From Phanerochaete sordida (taxonomy: Eukaryota; Basidiomycota; Agaricomycetes; Polyporales; Phanerochaetaceae): DNA of 64,000 nucleotides. The DNA is taken from contig BPQB01000026.1 in the NCBI GenBank assembly GCA_019973155.2, positions 129,001 through 193,000 on the forward strand, in the 5' to 3' direction. Under the pieces are notes generated by a model. The model searched no databases, was not told the DNA's origin, and saw only the letters and a program-made list of their open reading frames with translations. Positions 12,301 through 23,883 of this stretch are shown here, one piece after another. Numbering within the stretch: position 1 is the stretch's first letter; each line of letters opens with the position of its first letter. The position numbers and the translations under genes were made by a program.

Positions 12301-13065
12301 AAATGCAGGCGCGGGGCGGGGTGCCTTCGATTAATTTGCTCTGCGCGCGCGGCGGCCTCTTGTTTTCCGCGGCGGGGTCCTGGTGCGTGCCGTCCCTGTA
12401 AGACGGGCGAGGTGCCCGTGCTCCTGTGTTTGCCCCGGGCTCCTGAGCGTGCGTGGTCTGAGACTCGACTTCGACTCTCGCGACGTGACGCATTCCTGGG
12501 CGTTGCCTGGTGTGTGTTGCTGCCCTGGTGCGAGAAGAACACCGTCGGCGCCTGGGCGTACGTCATGCACGAAGAGTTTGCGTGCGAGGCGATTGGCTGG
12601 TGATGGGCTGATCACGGCCGCTCCCCCGCCACGCGCGACAGGGATCCCGGCGGAGGAATTGATGTCGTTCGAGGGCGGCGGGATAAAGAATTACTGGGGC
12701 GGAAATTAGGGTTAGGTTTATTACGCAGCTGTTATCGGGGACTGTCTGTACGCGCCTGGCATGGCAGGACCGTGGGCAATCCTTGTCCTACAAAGTTCAA
12801 CGTTTCTCACCCTCTCCTCCTGCTCGTCTCGCCTCCCTCCCTCCCTCCCTTTCCTCCTCGTCGCTCGTGCCCTCCGCCCCGCCCGCCCGCCCGTCGCCCC
12901 CGCCCACCCCAGACGGAGGCCCCCACGAGGCCCACCACTCCCTTCCGAGCACGAGAGCACCCGGCGCCGACGCACCACAGATAACGCAGCTGCACGCCCT
13001 TGCCCAGCAACGCTTTCTCCGGCACACCCGCCCTCCGCCCGTCCCCCCGCCCCGCGAGGCCCGCG
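9352..13065. other. GC-rich divergent intergenic region between two wall-polysaccharide genes
   Basis: 3.7 kb between the starts of the Kre6-like gene (leftward) and the GT2 gene (rightward). 9.8-10.6 kb and 11.9-12.4 kb are strongly GC- and CpG-rich, with overlapping open frames on all strands, a composition effect. No frame carries recognisable motifs or consistent splice sites. It presumably holds both promoters and 5' UTRs, possibly an unannotated noncoding transcript. Confidence 0.55.
12785..12880 (+). promoter_or_regulatory. Pyrimidine-rich tract upstream of the GT2 gene
   Basis: A strong C/T bias with tandem CCCT units (around 12831-12850) lies about 200-280 bases before the start codon at 13066. 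CT-rich tracts just upstream of transcription start are common in filamentous fungal promoters. The role is inferred from position. Confidence 0.4.
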
Positions 13066-16000
13066 ATGGACTACGACCGCTACGATGCGTTCCTGCACCA
13101 CATCTTCAAGCAGACGCAGGGCGACGCGTGGTTCCGCCCGAACGAGGACAACCTCTCCGCCGGTGTCTGCCTGCGCGTGAACGACGGCGTCAACACCGCG
13201 AGCGGGCTCCCCGAGTTCCGCGTGTTCCCGTACGAGAACCTCGCGCTTGAGCCGTTCGAGGCAGCCGTGTCGCGCCTGAACCCCGCCGTCGCCGTCAAGG
13301 TGCGGAGTGCCGCCGTGCATGCAGCGCTCGCGGAAGTGTGAGTGGACCCTTGTTTTCCGAGCTTCGAGCGTCGCCCTGTTCGGTGGATGTTGTCCGGAGC
13401 AGAGGCCCGCGCGGGCGTATCACGCTTGCTGCCCTTCCCAATGCGGCGACGCCCAGCGTTCCCACGCTTTGCACGACTCGCTTTCCACTGCCCCGCTGCT
13501 GTTCGTGACGACGTCCACGACCCTTGATCGCTGACATGCTACACGTTTTGCAGCGGCCCCGACGACACCTCCATCTATGTCGATGCGAACACCCGCATCC
13601 AGATCCTGGAGACGATGATGGACCTCCCAACTGCCGAAAAGGAACAGAGCGCGGCGTTCATTGTGAGTCTTGTCTCCATTCCATCTGCTGCGAGCATCAG
13701 ATGAGTACGAGGACCCCGTACTTTGCCCGATGCTGCCGCCGCCAGTCGATGTCTCACGGGGTGTCGAGACCGTCGAGGGGGCGGAGGCGTGCGATTGCCG
13801 GCGTGAAATAGGAACTTGCGCTTCCGGCTTGTCTTAGACGGTCTAGCGGACATAAACCTCCGTCTGGGGATCGACGTCTGTGCGGTGCCAGCACAGGGAG
13901 GGATACGTTTCGAGGATTTGCGTTGCCGGAGTTGGGTTACTGCGCTTTGAGTCGGTGCTAATAATACGCTCTCCTTCCAGCGCGACGAGCGTATCCTTGT
14001 TGTGTGGTCGGACTCTATCGACAGCATCATCCCCATATGCCGCGACTTCGAGGAGCGCCTCATCAAGCTGCTGTGGAGGTCGAGGCCAAACGCCGCGAAC
14101 CACCCAGCGACGAGCGCAAGCTCACACCCAGCCAGTGTCAATGGTGAATCCTCCAGGCCTATCTTGCGGGTGACGGCGCCGCCTAACACTGTGGATCCAG
14201 GTTCGATGTCCGGCCATGGGTCGATGACTAACCTCAACACCCGCCTGTCAGGCATGAACGGCTCCCGAGTAAACTCCATGCTTCCGCCGCCGGGCACCCC
14301 GCGTGGTGTGCACGGCATGAGCATGGAGGACCTGGCCGACCTCGAGAAGGGCGCCGACGACCTCAGCGAGAAGGGCGCCGTCAAGACAAAGACAAAGCGG
14401 ACATGGTACGGCAAGAAGAAGACCGTCGTTGTCGAGGAGCTCGAGGAAGGTATGCCAGAACCGCGGCCAATCATGATCTATGCGCCGATTTACAACGGTC
14501 TGGCATTCGGTCTCTCCATCTGTGAGTAACTCTTGCCGCATGCATGCGCATATAGTCAGTGCTAACGCGCATGCAGTCTTCATTGGCAACGGTATCAACA
14601 CCCTCTTGATTGAGTGGCAGTTGGACAACGACTTCACCCGCTTTGCGCTGTGCGCGATCATTCCCCTGCTCTTCGCCGTCTCGCTCTTCTTCTGCTTGCA
14701 AATATTCCAAAACCTCTGCATGGCTATCGGCCCCATCGCCCAATACCACCAAAACTCGAAATACTACTCCGCGATACCGCCGCGCCCCAACAAACTCGTG
14801 GACAACAACCTTCCGCACATCACGATCCAGATGCCTGTGTACAAGGAAAGCTTGGATAATGTCTTGTGAGTACTCCACGCTCCCACGCTGTCGCAGCATG
14901 CTGACAGCGGGGATAATAGGGCACCCTCCATCGAATCGCTCAAGAAGGCTATGCAGACGTACGCGCGTCAAGGCGGCACGTCGACGATTTTCATCAACGA
15001 CGACGGTCTCCGCGTTATCTCCCGGGAGGAGCGCGACGCACGCATCGCCTTCTACGCAAACCATGGCATCGGCTGGGTCGCACGGCCGAAGCACGACGAG
15101 TCCGCCGAGGGCTTCAAGCGTGCGGGCCGCTTCAAGAAGGCGTCGAACATGAACTACGGCCTCGCGCTGTCGCTGATCGCGGAGAAGCACCTCGAGGTGC
15201 TGCAGGCGCAGGAGAAGAACCGGCCGTCGCGCGACGGCAGCGCGGCGGGCGTGCACCGCAACGCGCGCGAGGACCGCCAGTTCGGGCTGCAGTACCAGGA
15301 CCACGACGGCGACGAGCAGGGCGTCGTCGAGGTGCAGCGCGACGACGGCGCGCCGAGCGAGGCCGCGGACGAGTGGGAGGACCTCGAGGAGAAGGCGCTC
15401 ATGCTCGCGATCGAGGAGGTCTACGAGACGAGCGGGCGCCGCTGGCGGCCCTGGGCCGCGAACGGCCGCGCGTGCCGCGTCGGCGAGATCATCCTCATCG
15501 TCGACTCGGACACCGTCGTCCCCGAGGACTGCCTCCGCGACGCCGCGCGCGAGATGGCGGAGTGCCCGACGGTGGCGATCATCCAGCACGAGTCCGGTGC
15601 GTGCCCAGGGGGATGTGTGTGCGTGCGCAGGCGCTGACGTGCGCGCTAGATGTCATGCAGGTCGCCCACCACTACTTCGAGAACGGCATCGCCTACTTCA
15701 CCCGCCGTATCAACAAGTGTATCTCGTTCAGTAAGTGCCGCGAGCTGGGTATGCGAGGCGTGTCGCTGACGTAACCGCCAGCCTGCGCGAACGGTGAAGT
15801 CGCTCCCTTCGTCGGCCACAACGCGTTCCTGCGGTGGAGGGCCATCCAGGACGCGGCGTTCGTCGACACGGACGGCGTCGAAAAGATCTGGTCCGAGTCG
15901 AACGTGTCCGAGGACTTCGACATGGCGCTCCGGCTGCAGCTGCGCGGGTACATCATCCGCTGGGCGACGTACTCGAAGGGCGCCTTCAAGGAGGGCGTGT

Positions 16001-16906
16001 CGCTCACCGTCGACGACGAGCTCAACCGCTGGCAGAAGTACGCGTACGGCTGCTCGGAGCTGCTCTTCAACCCGCTCGCGCAGTGGTGGCGCCGCGGCCC
16101 GATCAACAAGCAGATCCACAAGTTCCTGTGGTCGAGCGCGCCCATCCACTACAAGATCTCGATGATGGCGTACATGTTCTCGTACTGTGCGTAGCTGCCC
16201 TCCGCGCGGTCGTGCACCACTGACGTAGCTTGTCGTTGCAGACGGTATCGCGGGCTCGATCACGATTGCGATAATCAACTACGTGCTGCTGGGCTGGGAG
16301 TTCCCCGTCGACGGTTTCTACCTGCACAGTTTCGAGATCTGGCTGGCGACAACGATCGTGTTCTTTGGGTCGGGAAACGTTGGCTTCGCGCTCCTCGAGT
16401 ACCGCATCGGCGAGAGGCCGCTGCTCTGGGGTCTCCTCACCAACCTCATGTGGATTCCATTCTTGTGAGTGCCGGGTCGCCTCCGGCATTGAGCCTTTCT
16501 GACACGCTTCCCTCCAGCTTCTTCTTCTTCGGCGGCCTCTCTATCCCCCTGAGCCAGGCCATCCTCGCGCACCTGTTCTCGTACAACATTACGTGGGGCG
16601 CGACGAAGAAAGAGGTCGAGCGCTCCAACTTCTTCAAGGAGATCCCGAAGATCGCCAAACGCTTCTGGTTCCCGCTGACCGTCTCGATCCTCATCCTCGC
16701 CGGCATCGTCGTCGTGTCGCTGTCGTTCGTGCCGCCGGCGTGGCGCATCGACGGCTCCGGCTGGGCCGTTATCTTCCCCCTCGCGTAAGTTCCCGCGTCG
16801 CATGTCCTTCGCAATACACTGACCGCCCTCGCACAGGCTCGTCTGCGCGTGCCACATCCTCTTCCCGATCCTGCTCAACCCCTGGTTGATGGTCTTCTCC
16901 TACTGA
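13066..16906 (+). CDS. Large membrane GT2 glycosyltransferase (processive polysaccharide synthase type)
   Basis: Ten exons: 13066-13337, 13554-13662, 13981-14521, 14577-14865, 14920-15596, 15650-15730, 15782-16186, 16242-16464, 16518-16784, 16837-16906; total 977 residues. The N-terminal 350 residues are soluble, then come two membrane helices (IYNGGLAF-type region at GLSIFFIGNGINTLL and FALCAIIPLLFAVSLFF). The catalytic loop has PHITIQMPVYKE, FINDDG, the DxD-like ILIVDSDTVVPEDCL and SEDFDMALRLQLRGY, the GT2 acid triad. The canonical QxxRW is not seen; the equivalent position reads NRWQKYAYGCSELLF. At least four C-terminal helices follow. An acidic insertion (about 60 residues, HDGDEQGVVEVQRDDGAPSE) splits the loop. 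The family (Glyco_trans_2_3) includes chitin-, cellulose- and hyaluronan-synthase relatives. Its product here is unknown, but it should span the plasma or Golgi membrane and make a wall or capsule glycan. Confidence 0.88.
13663..13980 (+). other. Unusually long intron 2 of the GT2 gene
   Basis: 318 bases between GTGAGT at 13663 and the CTCCTTCCAG acceptor at 13971-13980. Apart from intron 1 (216 bases), the other introns of this gene are about 50 bases. No extra in-frame exon is needed: the protein reads TTC ATT | CGC GAC across it. It may hold a regulatory or alternative-splicing element, but no motif is recognised. Confidence 0.75.
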
Positions 16907-19900
16907 GCGTGTGCGCCGCGCAGCGATACCCTTCCCGTGTATACCACCCTCTGGCCGTGCGCCCGCCCGTGCGCGCCCAGACACAGACAGTGCTTCCCCC
17001 CATTGTCTTGCTGTTCTCTCTCCTTGTGTCACTCCTTCCCCGTGTACCCTTCCGGTCGCTCACCGGTGTGCTTCCCCCCTGTTGTCCTCATACAGCCATA
17101 GACAGAGACGCTTACATTGTAATCTGCATTCTCCCCTTCATGGACTCTACACATTCACGATTGCTCTGCACGCTTCACTCTTCCCTTCCGACGGACCTGC
17201 CCCCTTTGCCCCTTCTCTTGCGCAGACAGCGGGATATTCACTAGCGTACTTATAGTAACCTCTCGCCCAGTACATAGCAGTACCACATCGCCCTAAAACG
17301 TTATCCTCCAGTGCTCCGCACCGTCCGCCGGGAAGTCTGATAGAGTCTGACGGACGTGCATCCATCGCGCCAAGTGTGTGTGCGCTGCGTCACGCCCGAC
17401 ATACCGCATGGCATGTCCCAGCCGTTTGGCCGTCTGACCGTCCGTCTGGATGCAGGCATGACCAGCGGAGAGCCACGGTGCACTCCACGCCCGCTCTGCC
17501 CATCTCCACCGTCGCCTCTGCGACAATACAGCGGGGCGACCGCACGGCTGATCCCTCGCTCGCGCGGGGCTCTCGGGTGCCCCGCAGCGCACCGCACAGC
17601 ACTCGCACGCATCCTCCCGCATCCTCGCTCTGACGTCGCGCCGTGCCGGGGCCCCGCCGCGGCGAGCTGGCGCGGGCGTGCCCAGGGGAGCCGCCGCCGT
17701 GGCAGCGGCCAATGGGCGCGCCCCGGACGAGATGCGCAGAGCCCGCGCGAAGGGTTCGCTGAATGCCACAGGCCCCGGATCACCCGTCTGCTCCACTCGC
17801 AGCGCGCCCACCAGGGTCGTGCCAGGTACCGCGCCGCGCCGCGCACGGCTCGCGTATATCGCGCAGGCACGGGCAGCGATATGGTGCGTGCCGACGTCGC
17901 GGCGGGCGGGTGCCGTGCCGCGGCGAGGCGTGCGATGTAGGCTGGCGTCGGGCGTTGCGGGTTAGTGCGTGCGCGGCGGTGGGCTGGCGGGCAGGCCAGC
18001 AGGGGTGTTGTCCCGGAATGACCTGCAGAGGAACGATGACGCACGTCCGCATCAGACATGACGGTATGGAGGGTGTGCGTGAGCCCAGAACACAACGAGC
18101 GCACACACGAATTTTCCATCAGGCGGGCTGGCAGCTCCGCGATATCGTGTGGTGTGCGACGGCCGCTGCGTCGGTGGAAGGGCAGGACCCGGGACAGCCT
18201 GATTTCCTAGCATATCCTGGGCGTGCATCAGCTTCGCACCGAGATTCACATTGCTGTGAGACCCACCGCGCCGGGGCGGTATATTTAACTGCTGGGTTGC
18301 TGCTTGGTGACCGGCGCCGTTGCGCAATATCGGAGGGTAATGTGTATTTGCGCGGGTGCCGTACAGGAGCTGCTGTAGCCTCGGGGCGGAGGGTTGACCT
18401 TGGCCCGGGCCTGGCGACCGTCAGCTCCGACGCTCGAGGAGCGCAACAATCGTACGAGCCCCGCGCGTTAGGGTTGCAAGTATGCCACGCCTTATCGGCC
18501 AGCAGAGGCTAAGTGGCAGGCGGAAAGGGCCCGAGGTCCGCAAAGACCGAGTAGCCCTGGATCTCCGTACGATTCCACAACGTAAATGTCGCGGCTAGAG
18601 TCAATTATCTTGCCTATATGACAGCTGGGCAGAGATTGTGCGGGAGAATACGCCTCGGTGGGCCATAAATGATCCTGCGAAGCACCGTCCTATCAGATGC
18701 AATATCAGGGACAAGGCACGGACGGGAGGACTTACAACGTTGCTCACGCCGGTACATTTCGGAAAGCACAAGAAGACGAAGCGCTGTTCATAAGTACCAA
18801 AAGTGCATTCAGTTCGGCGCATGCTTGCATGCCCGTAAATTATAGCGGCCACGCAGTCGCGCTTCGACACGACCCACGGGTTCGGTATCTGTAATAAAAC
18901 CGACTTCGCTTCCGAGGTAGAAGAGACAAGACCAAAAAATCCAGGCCCGTGTGGGCTTCCTATCCACTTTGTGTTCTAGCCCCACGATGGTTGCAGCAGA
19001 ACGTGTGAGTCCTGTCGGTGATGCGCTTCAAGTGCCACCGTCCGCGGAACAGTAGCTATAGCAAAATATTCGTGGGTGAGACGCTCCACCTTGGAATCTG
19101 AGATTGACTATCATACTCACGAAGTATGCTCTCCGTCGCAAAGCGGTGGTGCTATCTACCGAACTAAGACTCGTCGTAGAGGCTGTCAAATGACGCGGCG
19201 TAGTCCGGTACTAAGCAAGTACTAAGCACCTCTTGAATCTGAAGCCTGAAGGCGTAACCCCTTAAAAGGGCGAGAAAATGTCAGCAGCTGGGCATAAAAC
19301 TGTCTGCCAGGACGCGCTAAACCACATTCAAAATGCAGGGCTAGATTCAGCCGTCCGTAACCGTCTGCCTCAGTGGGAGACTCAACCGAGGGCGAAGAGC
19401 AAACCGTCGGGCCCGCTTGGGTGCGCTGAGCGCCCAATATCAACAGAGCCAAACAAAGGGCGAGCGCGCCTCCTTCTTCGCCTGCATCCAATCCACCATT
19501 TGCGGGATCCGTCGCCAGAGTTGAGTCCATCCCTCTGCAAGACATCGCTACACGCGGCTCAATTTATAGAATACGTACAATTGATTCCATTCCTCCACAA
19601 ATTCCGCAGACAGATGAGCGGGTGAGCCGTCCACGTCACATATCGCGAGAGAGCGCAGCGACACTGACAGCAAAGGTACTCACAGTGAGCTAATGGGGCG
19701 GATTAAATGCAGCTCCACTCCGATGCTATGATTTACCAAAGCAGATGCTGCAAAGGCCTTGCTATCTGCGGCGCCTTGCGTATGAGCCGGAGAAGTATGC
19801 GGACTGGCATTCGGCGCGCAGAGTTCCTGATTAATATTTGCGTGAGATGTCCCTCCCTGTGCCTTGCCCAAGCCGCGACGCCTTGACCAAGACCTCCCAA

Positions 19901-20310
19901 GACGGACGCCCAAGGTCGCAGCACTGTAAGACCCGCTATACAATCTCAAGGCGTCTCACCAAGCCTAAGGCACCCTGTCATTTTGCTGATGGAGTTCCTG
20001 CGGCCATGGACATCAAAGGGGCCTAGCCCTCGGCTTGCAAAGCTTAACTCTACATACAGAGCTATACACTTGCGGCACCTGTTCCGCCTTATTGCTCATA
20101 CTGATCCTGGCGGACAATATACTTGAAGTCCAGCAACACGTTGTTCATAGTCTCGCTCATCTGCAGGGCGAGACGTCACTCCAGGAGAATGGTGTATAAG
20201 ATATTAGAGGTATGCGTCCTCTATTCCGTCCATGCTGCTGCGAATCTTAAGAATCAAAGAAGACTCATTTCGTCGCCTCGCTGTGGCGCCCTCGACGCTA
20301 GGCGGCGACA

Positions 20311-20721
20311 GTGCAGAGGCGGTATCCTGGCGGGAACCGGTTTGGCGCGCGACTTGCCCTCGCATACAGGCGTCTTCTGGCCTGGGGCTCGGTCAGTGCC
20401 AAACACAACGGCGAGCGCGAAGAACGGGCCGCTGCGCTGACAGTCGTCGAAGCGACCAAACTATGGATCACCGAGCTTGGCGACGACGAATACGACATCG
20501 AGGCGACCGGTGAGGTGCACGGCCCCTTGTTCCGGAGAGATCTTACTCATGCCGCAGTGACCAGCTCGACTCCGCTGGATGCCGCAGCTCTCTCGGCAAG
20601 GTTTGCATCACCGAGCACGTACGTATCTACGCCCCGGGTCATTCAGCACACTGCCACATATCAAGAGAACACTCGGTGCTGTCGCTTGGTCAGAAGCTCG
20701 GGTACACGCCGGACGCGGTAG
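20311..20721 (+). pseudogene. Coding-like fragment, family not recognised
   Basis: Open frame with amino-acid composition unlike the noise around it: it passes through ALTVVEATKLWITELGDDE and YDIEATGEVHGPLFRRDLTH before degrading into arginine-rich noise. No start context, splice partner or conserved motif was found on either side. It may be a remnant exon or chance. Weak call. Confidence 0.2.
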
Positions 20722-21044
20722 ATAGACTTGAAGGCCGCGTACGAGACCAACGCGTATTTGAAGTGGTCTCTGTCGAGCGATGAAAGGTACGTCCTCACAA
20801 GCAGCGCGCCTGGGTACTCGCACGCGGACTTCTAAGGGGAAGCACAGGTTGCTGAATGCCTGGGGTGCCGGTACGCCTTCAAGTCCCGTGTACGATGCTG
20901 TCTTGGATGCTCTCGAGAGCTCATACGTACTGTGTTACGTATTCTGGATTATCATGACAGTCTCCGCCGCACGCACGTCAGGCGGAGGGCTTGCATCTGG
21001 AGGTTAGTGTAGCTGCTAAGGTCCCAAAACGTCGTTTGACTCAC

Positions 21045-21208
21045 AGTCATGTGGGCGTAGCGCAGCGTCACTTCTTGCTGTGAATTCCGGACAATAATCT
21101 CGAGGAATCCACACTCGTCGCCGCTCCGCGCAACCAGCTGGAACAGGTCGTTATCGCGCCCGGTATAGCGATATCGGTTCGGCGTCCATCGACGTGTAGG
21201 TCCAATGG
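21045..21208 (-). pseudogene. Coding-like fragment without a start
   Basis: On the minus strand, directly after an in-frame TAA and without ATG, a 50-codon stretch reads RRWTPNRYRYTGRDNDLFQL then VARSGDECGFLEIIVRNSQQ, ending at a good GTGAGT donor (21039-21044) with a CAG acceptor 48 bases on. The residues look like part of a small beta-rich domain. The absence of a start or upstream acceptor suggests a truncated remnant. I cannot name the family. Confidence 0.3.
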
Positions 21209-22035
21209 TTATTTAGCCTCTGCACACGCCGAGGGGCTGATCTGGCAATTGTTCAAGGTCATTGAGGGAGACTGCGCTGGTCCGACAGGACAGCGACGAA
21301 ACTTTGGGTCATCCGAGCCTGTTCGTGCATCCGCAACTGCGAACTCGAAGGGCACTGCATGCGCGGAGGTTTTCGTCAGGCGCACTCACATGGAGAAGCG
21401 TTTCGACATCGGCTCGTGAGGTTAGCCCCGAGGTGCGTCTCCATCCAGTGTCCCGTATGAATAAATTCTGCTAGCAGAGACCGTTGGCAGGGACGCCCGG
21501 CTGGCACGCATCGTCACTTAGTCCACTGCATCGACCTGCACCCAGGCCGGGCGCTGGCCCCCAAGGCTTCGAGTCAGCACCACCACACGGGGGTGTATGC
21601 ACCAAGGTAGAAGCTCTCAATGTCGCCAGGGCCAATCTGATCCTTCTCTAGAACAGCATGAGCACAGACGCAAATTGAAGTTGGAGAAGGTGAAGTGCGC
21701 GCACTCAGGTAGGGACCCGCGATACGTTCTACGCGAAGCATCGCCGGACATCGAGCTCGCGGAATATGTGCTCACGTCCGCATTCGAACTGCGCGAACGG
21801 TAGAGTGAGCTCGATTCAGCGACCGGTCTGGTATGTTCGACTCGTTGGGCCAGGGAGCTGTATCTCAAACTCGTGCGCTCGTACAATACTGCGCTCCTGG
21901 TGCGTCATCTATAATTTTCTACCGACTTCAGACTCACTCTTCTTGATCTATAACGTCTTGATCCAAGCTTCGAAGGTTGTCCCTAATTATTACATCGCAT
22001 ACATGACCCTTTCAACTTCCTGCGACCGGAGCCTG

Positions 22036-23069
22036 CTACGCAGCTTCGTTCTCTCTGTACAAGAACCACAGATTGCAGTCATTCCACTGCGAGGACACAA
22101 TCTTATGGTCGATAAGATCGAATCCGATGGCCTTGTAGATTGGGAGCTGACGCAGGGCGTGTTGTCAGAACGTCTACGATCATGGGGAATGATGCATATA
22201 CGCACGTTCTTCGGGTTAGTCGCGATGAGAGCCATCTGCTTCTCGTTGAGGTCAATACCCTATAACAGATGGTTCAGAACTACCGTCTACAATCGACTGG
22301 GGAGGTACGAACCCTTTGGAAGCTCAGTTGGAAGAGAGTCTTTGCGACTCCCTTGCCTTGGTAATCGGCACGGATGAATGCGAAATTACACCAGTATGAC
22401 GCTTGCTCCAGCTACGCGAAGGTCAGGGATCTGGGCACGGTAAGAGACACAAGTTGATTTACCTTGTTAGCCTCATTAGGATCTGGCGGTAGCTTCGCCA
22501 TCTAGGCAATCGCATCAGTGGATGCTAAGAAGCTGCGTCCAGCCCGTTACACACCACATTGAGGAAGTATTCCTTGCCTGACTCGGAGAGCGAAGCCACA
22601 TAGTCATAGAACCCATGTGCGCGCGACTCCTCCCTGATAACGTGTTGGTCATGCTGGCAGTAGTATCTATAAGGCAGCGACTCACGTTGCGAAGAGGAGC
22701 TGTCCCGGCAGCGAGAATGCGAGGAATCCCACGACGACTCCGTGCTCGTCAGTGGCGGCGTACGCCTCACCTATACCAGGTGCGAGAACAAGTCCGCTGA
22801 CCATGACGCGGCAGAGCATGGGTAGCAGACTGATATCACCGCCCGTGAGGCCGACAGCGAGTGGATCTGGTAGCTTTTCATAATGAATGACGGGAAATAT
22901 GCCGCGGCGGTGATCTCACCCTCTTCCATCAAGCCGACGAAAATGTTGACCGCCGCCTCCACGAATGCGGCTACAAGGGTGGGCACGTTGACAAAGGGAA
23001 GAAAGCTACAGGTACGCACTTACCATCCGGTTTATCGACCCGAGAGTAAGCAAGGTTGGATGGCCTCAT
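22036..23069 (-). CDS. GNAT-family N-acetyltransferase
   Basis: Eight exons: 23069-23024, 22970-22920, 22866-22686, 22633-22555, 22501-22463, 22411-22313, 22259-22206, 22146-22036; 660 coding bases, 219 residues, introns 51-59 bases. At first sight the frame seems broken near 22870, but using the GTGAG donor at 22919 and the CAG acceptor at 22867 gives VGLMEEDPLAVGLTGGD with no defect. The donor at 22312 is GTTCGT. The acetyl-CoA-binding motif A is clear: FAFIRADYQGKGVAKTLFQL (R/Q-x-x-G-x-G/A), followed by MALIATNPKN, YKAIGFDLIDHKIV and a Trp-rich end NDCNLWFLYRENEAA, typical of fungal GNAT proteins of 210-240 residues. Substrate unknown; soluble; transfers acetyl from acetyl-CoA to an amine. 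Although exons are tiny, no residue block looks missing, so I take it as intact. Confidence 0.88.
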
Positions 23070-23883
23070 TGTGGCCGATAGACAGGCGACTGGGGGCTTT
23101 TGCACAGAGCCGCGATCCTTATATTGGGTTAGAAGCAATGCATGCATTGCTAATCGATTTCCGGAAGTTGATGCAGTACTGTATCAGAAGAGGACCTGAA
23201 TCTATCTTTCGTGTGGCACATGGTTCAATGCGTGCTGTCGATGTTTGAGCCGTCTCGATCTAGGACTCGACATGCTGTGTTGCGTTCAGAGCGACTCATC
23301 TGTCCGATGTTGCCAGCAAATTCAGGAAATTTCGGAGCGCTCTTCTCAATCGATAGCACTAAAATAGAAATGAACGCACCTGGAAGCCGTGCAGATGCAG
23401 AAGCAGTTAATTTAAATCCCTGACAGTCACGTCAGAGAGTAGCCACATGCACCAAAGTGACTAACGAATATCGATTAAAGCCGTGGCCCCTGGCCGTTAT
23501 CGGCGGATGGTCGCCCTCGACGACTACATGAGGGTTAGAATACTCCTACATTCACATTGTGCTTCTTCAATCCCAGTTCCTCTTCGAGCAATGAGCCTAG
23601 AGCTATACTGTGAGTAACAGTCATCTTGAGAACGAGAAGCTGGATTACAAGTCAAGGTCAGTACTGTAAGGGGGATTCCCGCTGCACATATCACAAGCCC
23701 GTCATGTGGTCGCCATCGTCTTACGTTTTCGCCGATAGAACCCTGCTCCGATCTATCTAATATATGGCACTCCCGCCACCACCCCAGTGGTGTTACGTCT
23801 GAAATGAAACTCATAGATATTACGGGCAGATCTTATTCACCGTGACCGGCAGCTCATTACGGACCCATAGCTCACAGTGTCTA
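23070..23883. other. Intergenic, no supported gene
   Basis: Promoter side of the GNAT gene and 3' side of the But2-like gene. Only short frames, no motifs or splice-consistent models. Confidence 0.6.

Larger units (their letters stand above)
16907..22035. other. Gene-poor 5.1 kb with orphan coding-like fragments
   Basis: After the GT2 stop there is a T/C-rich 3' region, then a GC-rich block (17.45-18.0 kb) with composition-driven open frames, then lower-GC DNA to 22.0 kb. Two stretches look like decayed coding sequence and are listed separately (20311-20721 and 21045-21208). No complete gene, tRNA or recognisable transposon is visible. Confidence 0.5.

Noticed and set aside
9838..12603. Several open frames over 100 codons on both strands between the Kre6-like and GT2 genes
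   Set aside because: Arginine- and alanine-rich, mutually overlapping, no splice-consistent extension, no motif. GC composition explains them.
17293..18512. Overlapping frames of 170 to 270 codons on both strands
   Set aside because: Same GC effect. No signal peptide, domain or consistent intron pattern.
22840..22920. Apparent frame shift making the GNAT gene a pseudogene
   Set aside because: A canonical 53-base intron (22867-22919) removes the segment and restores a perfect frame and sequence.
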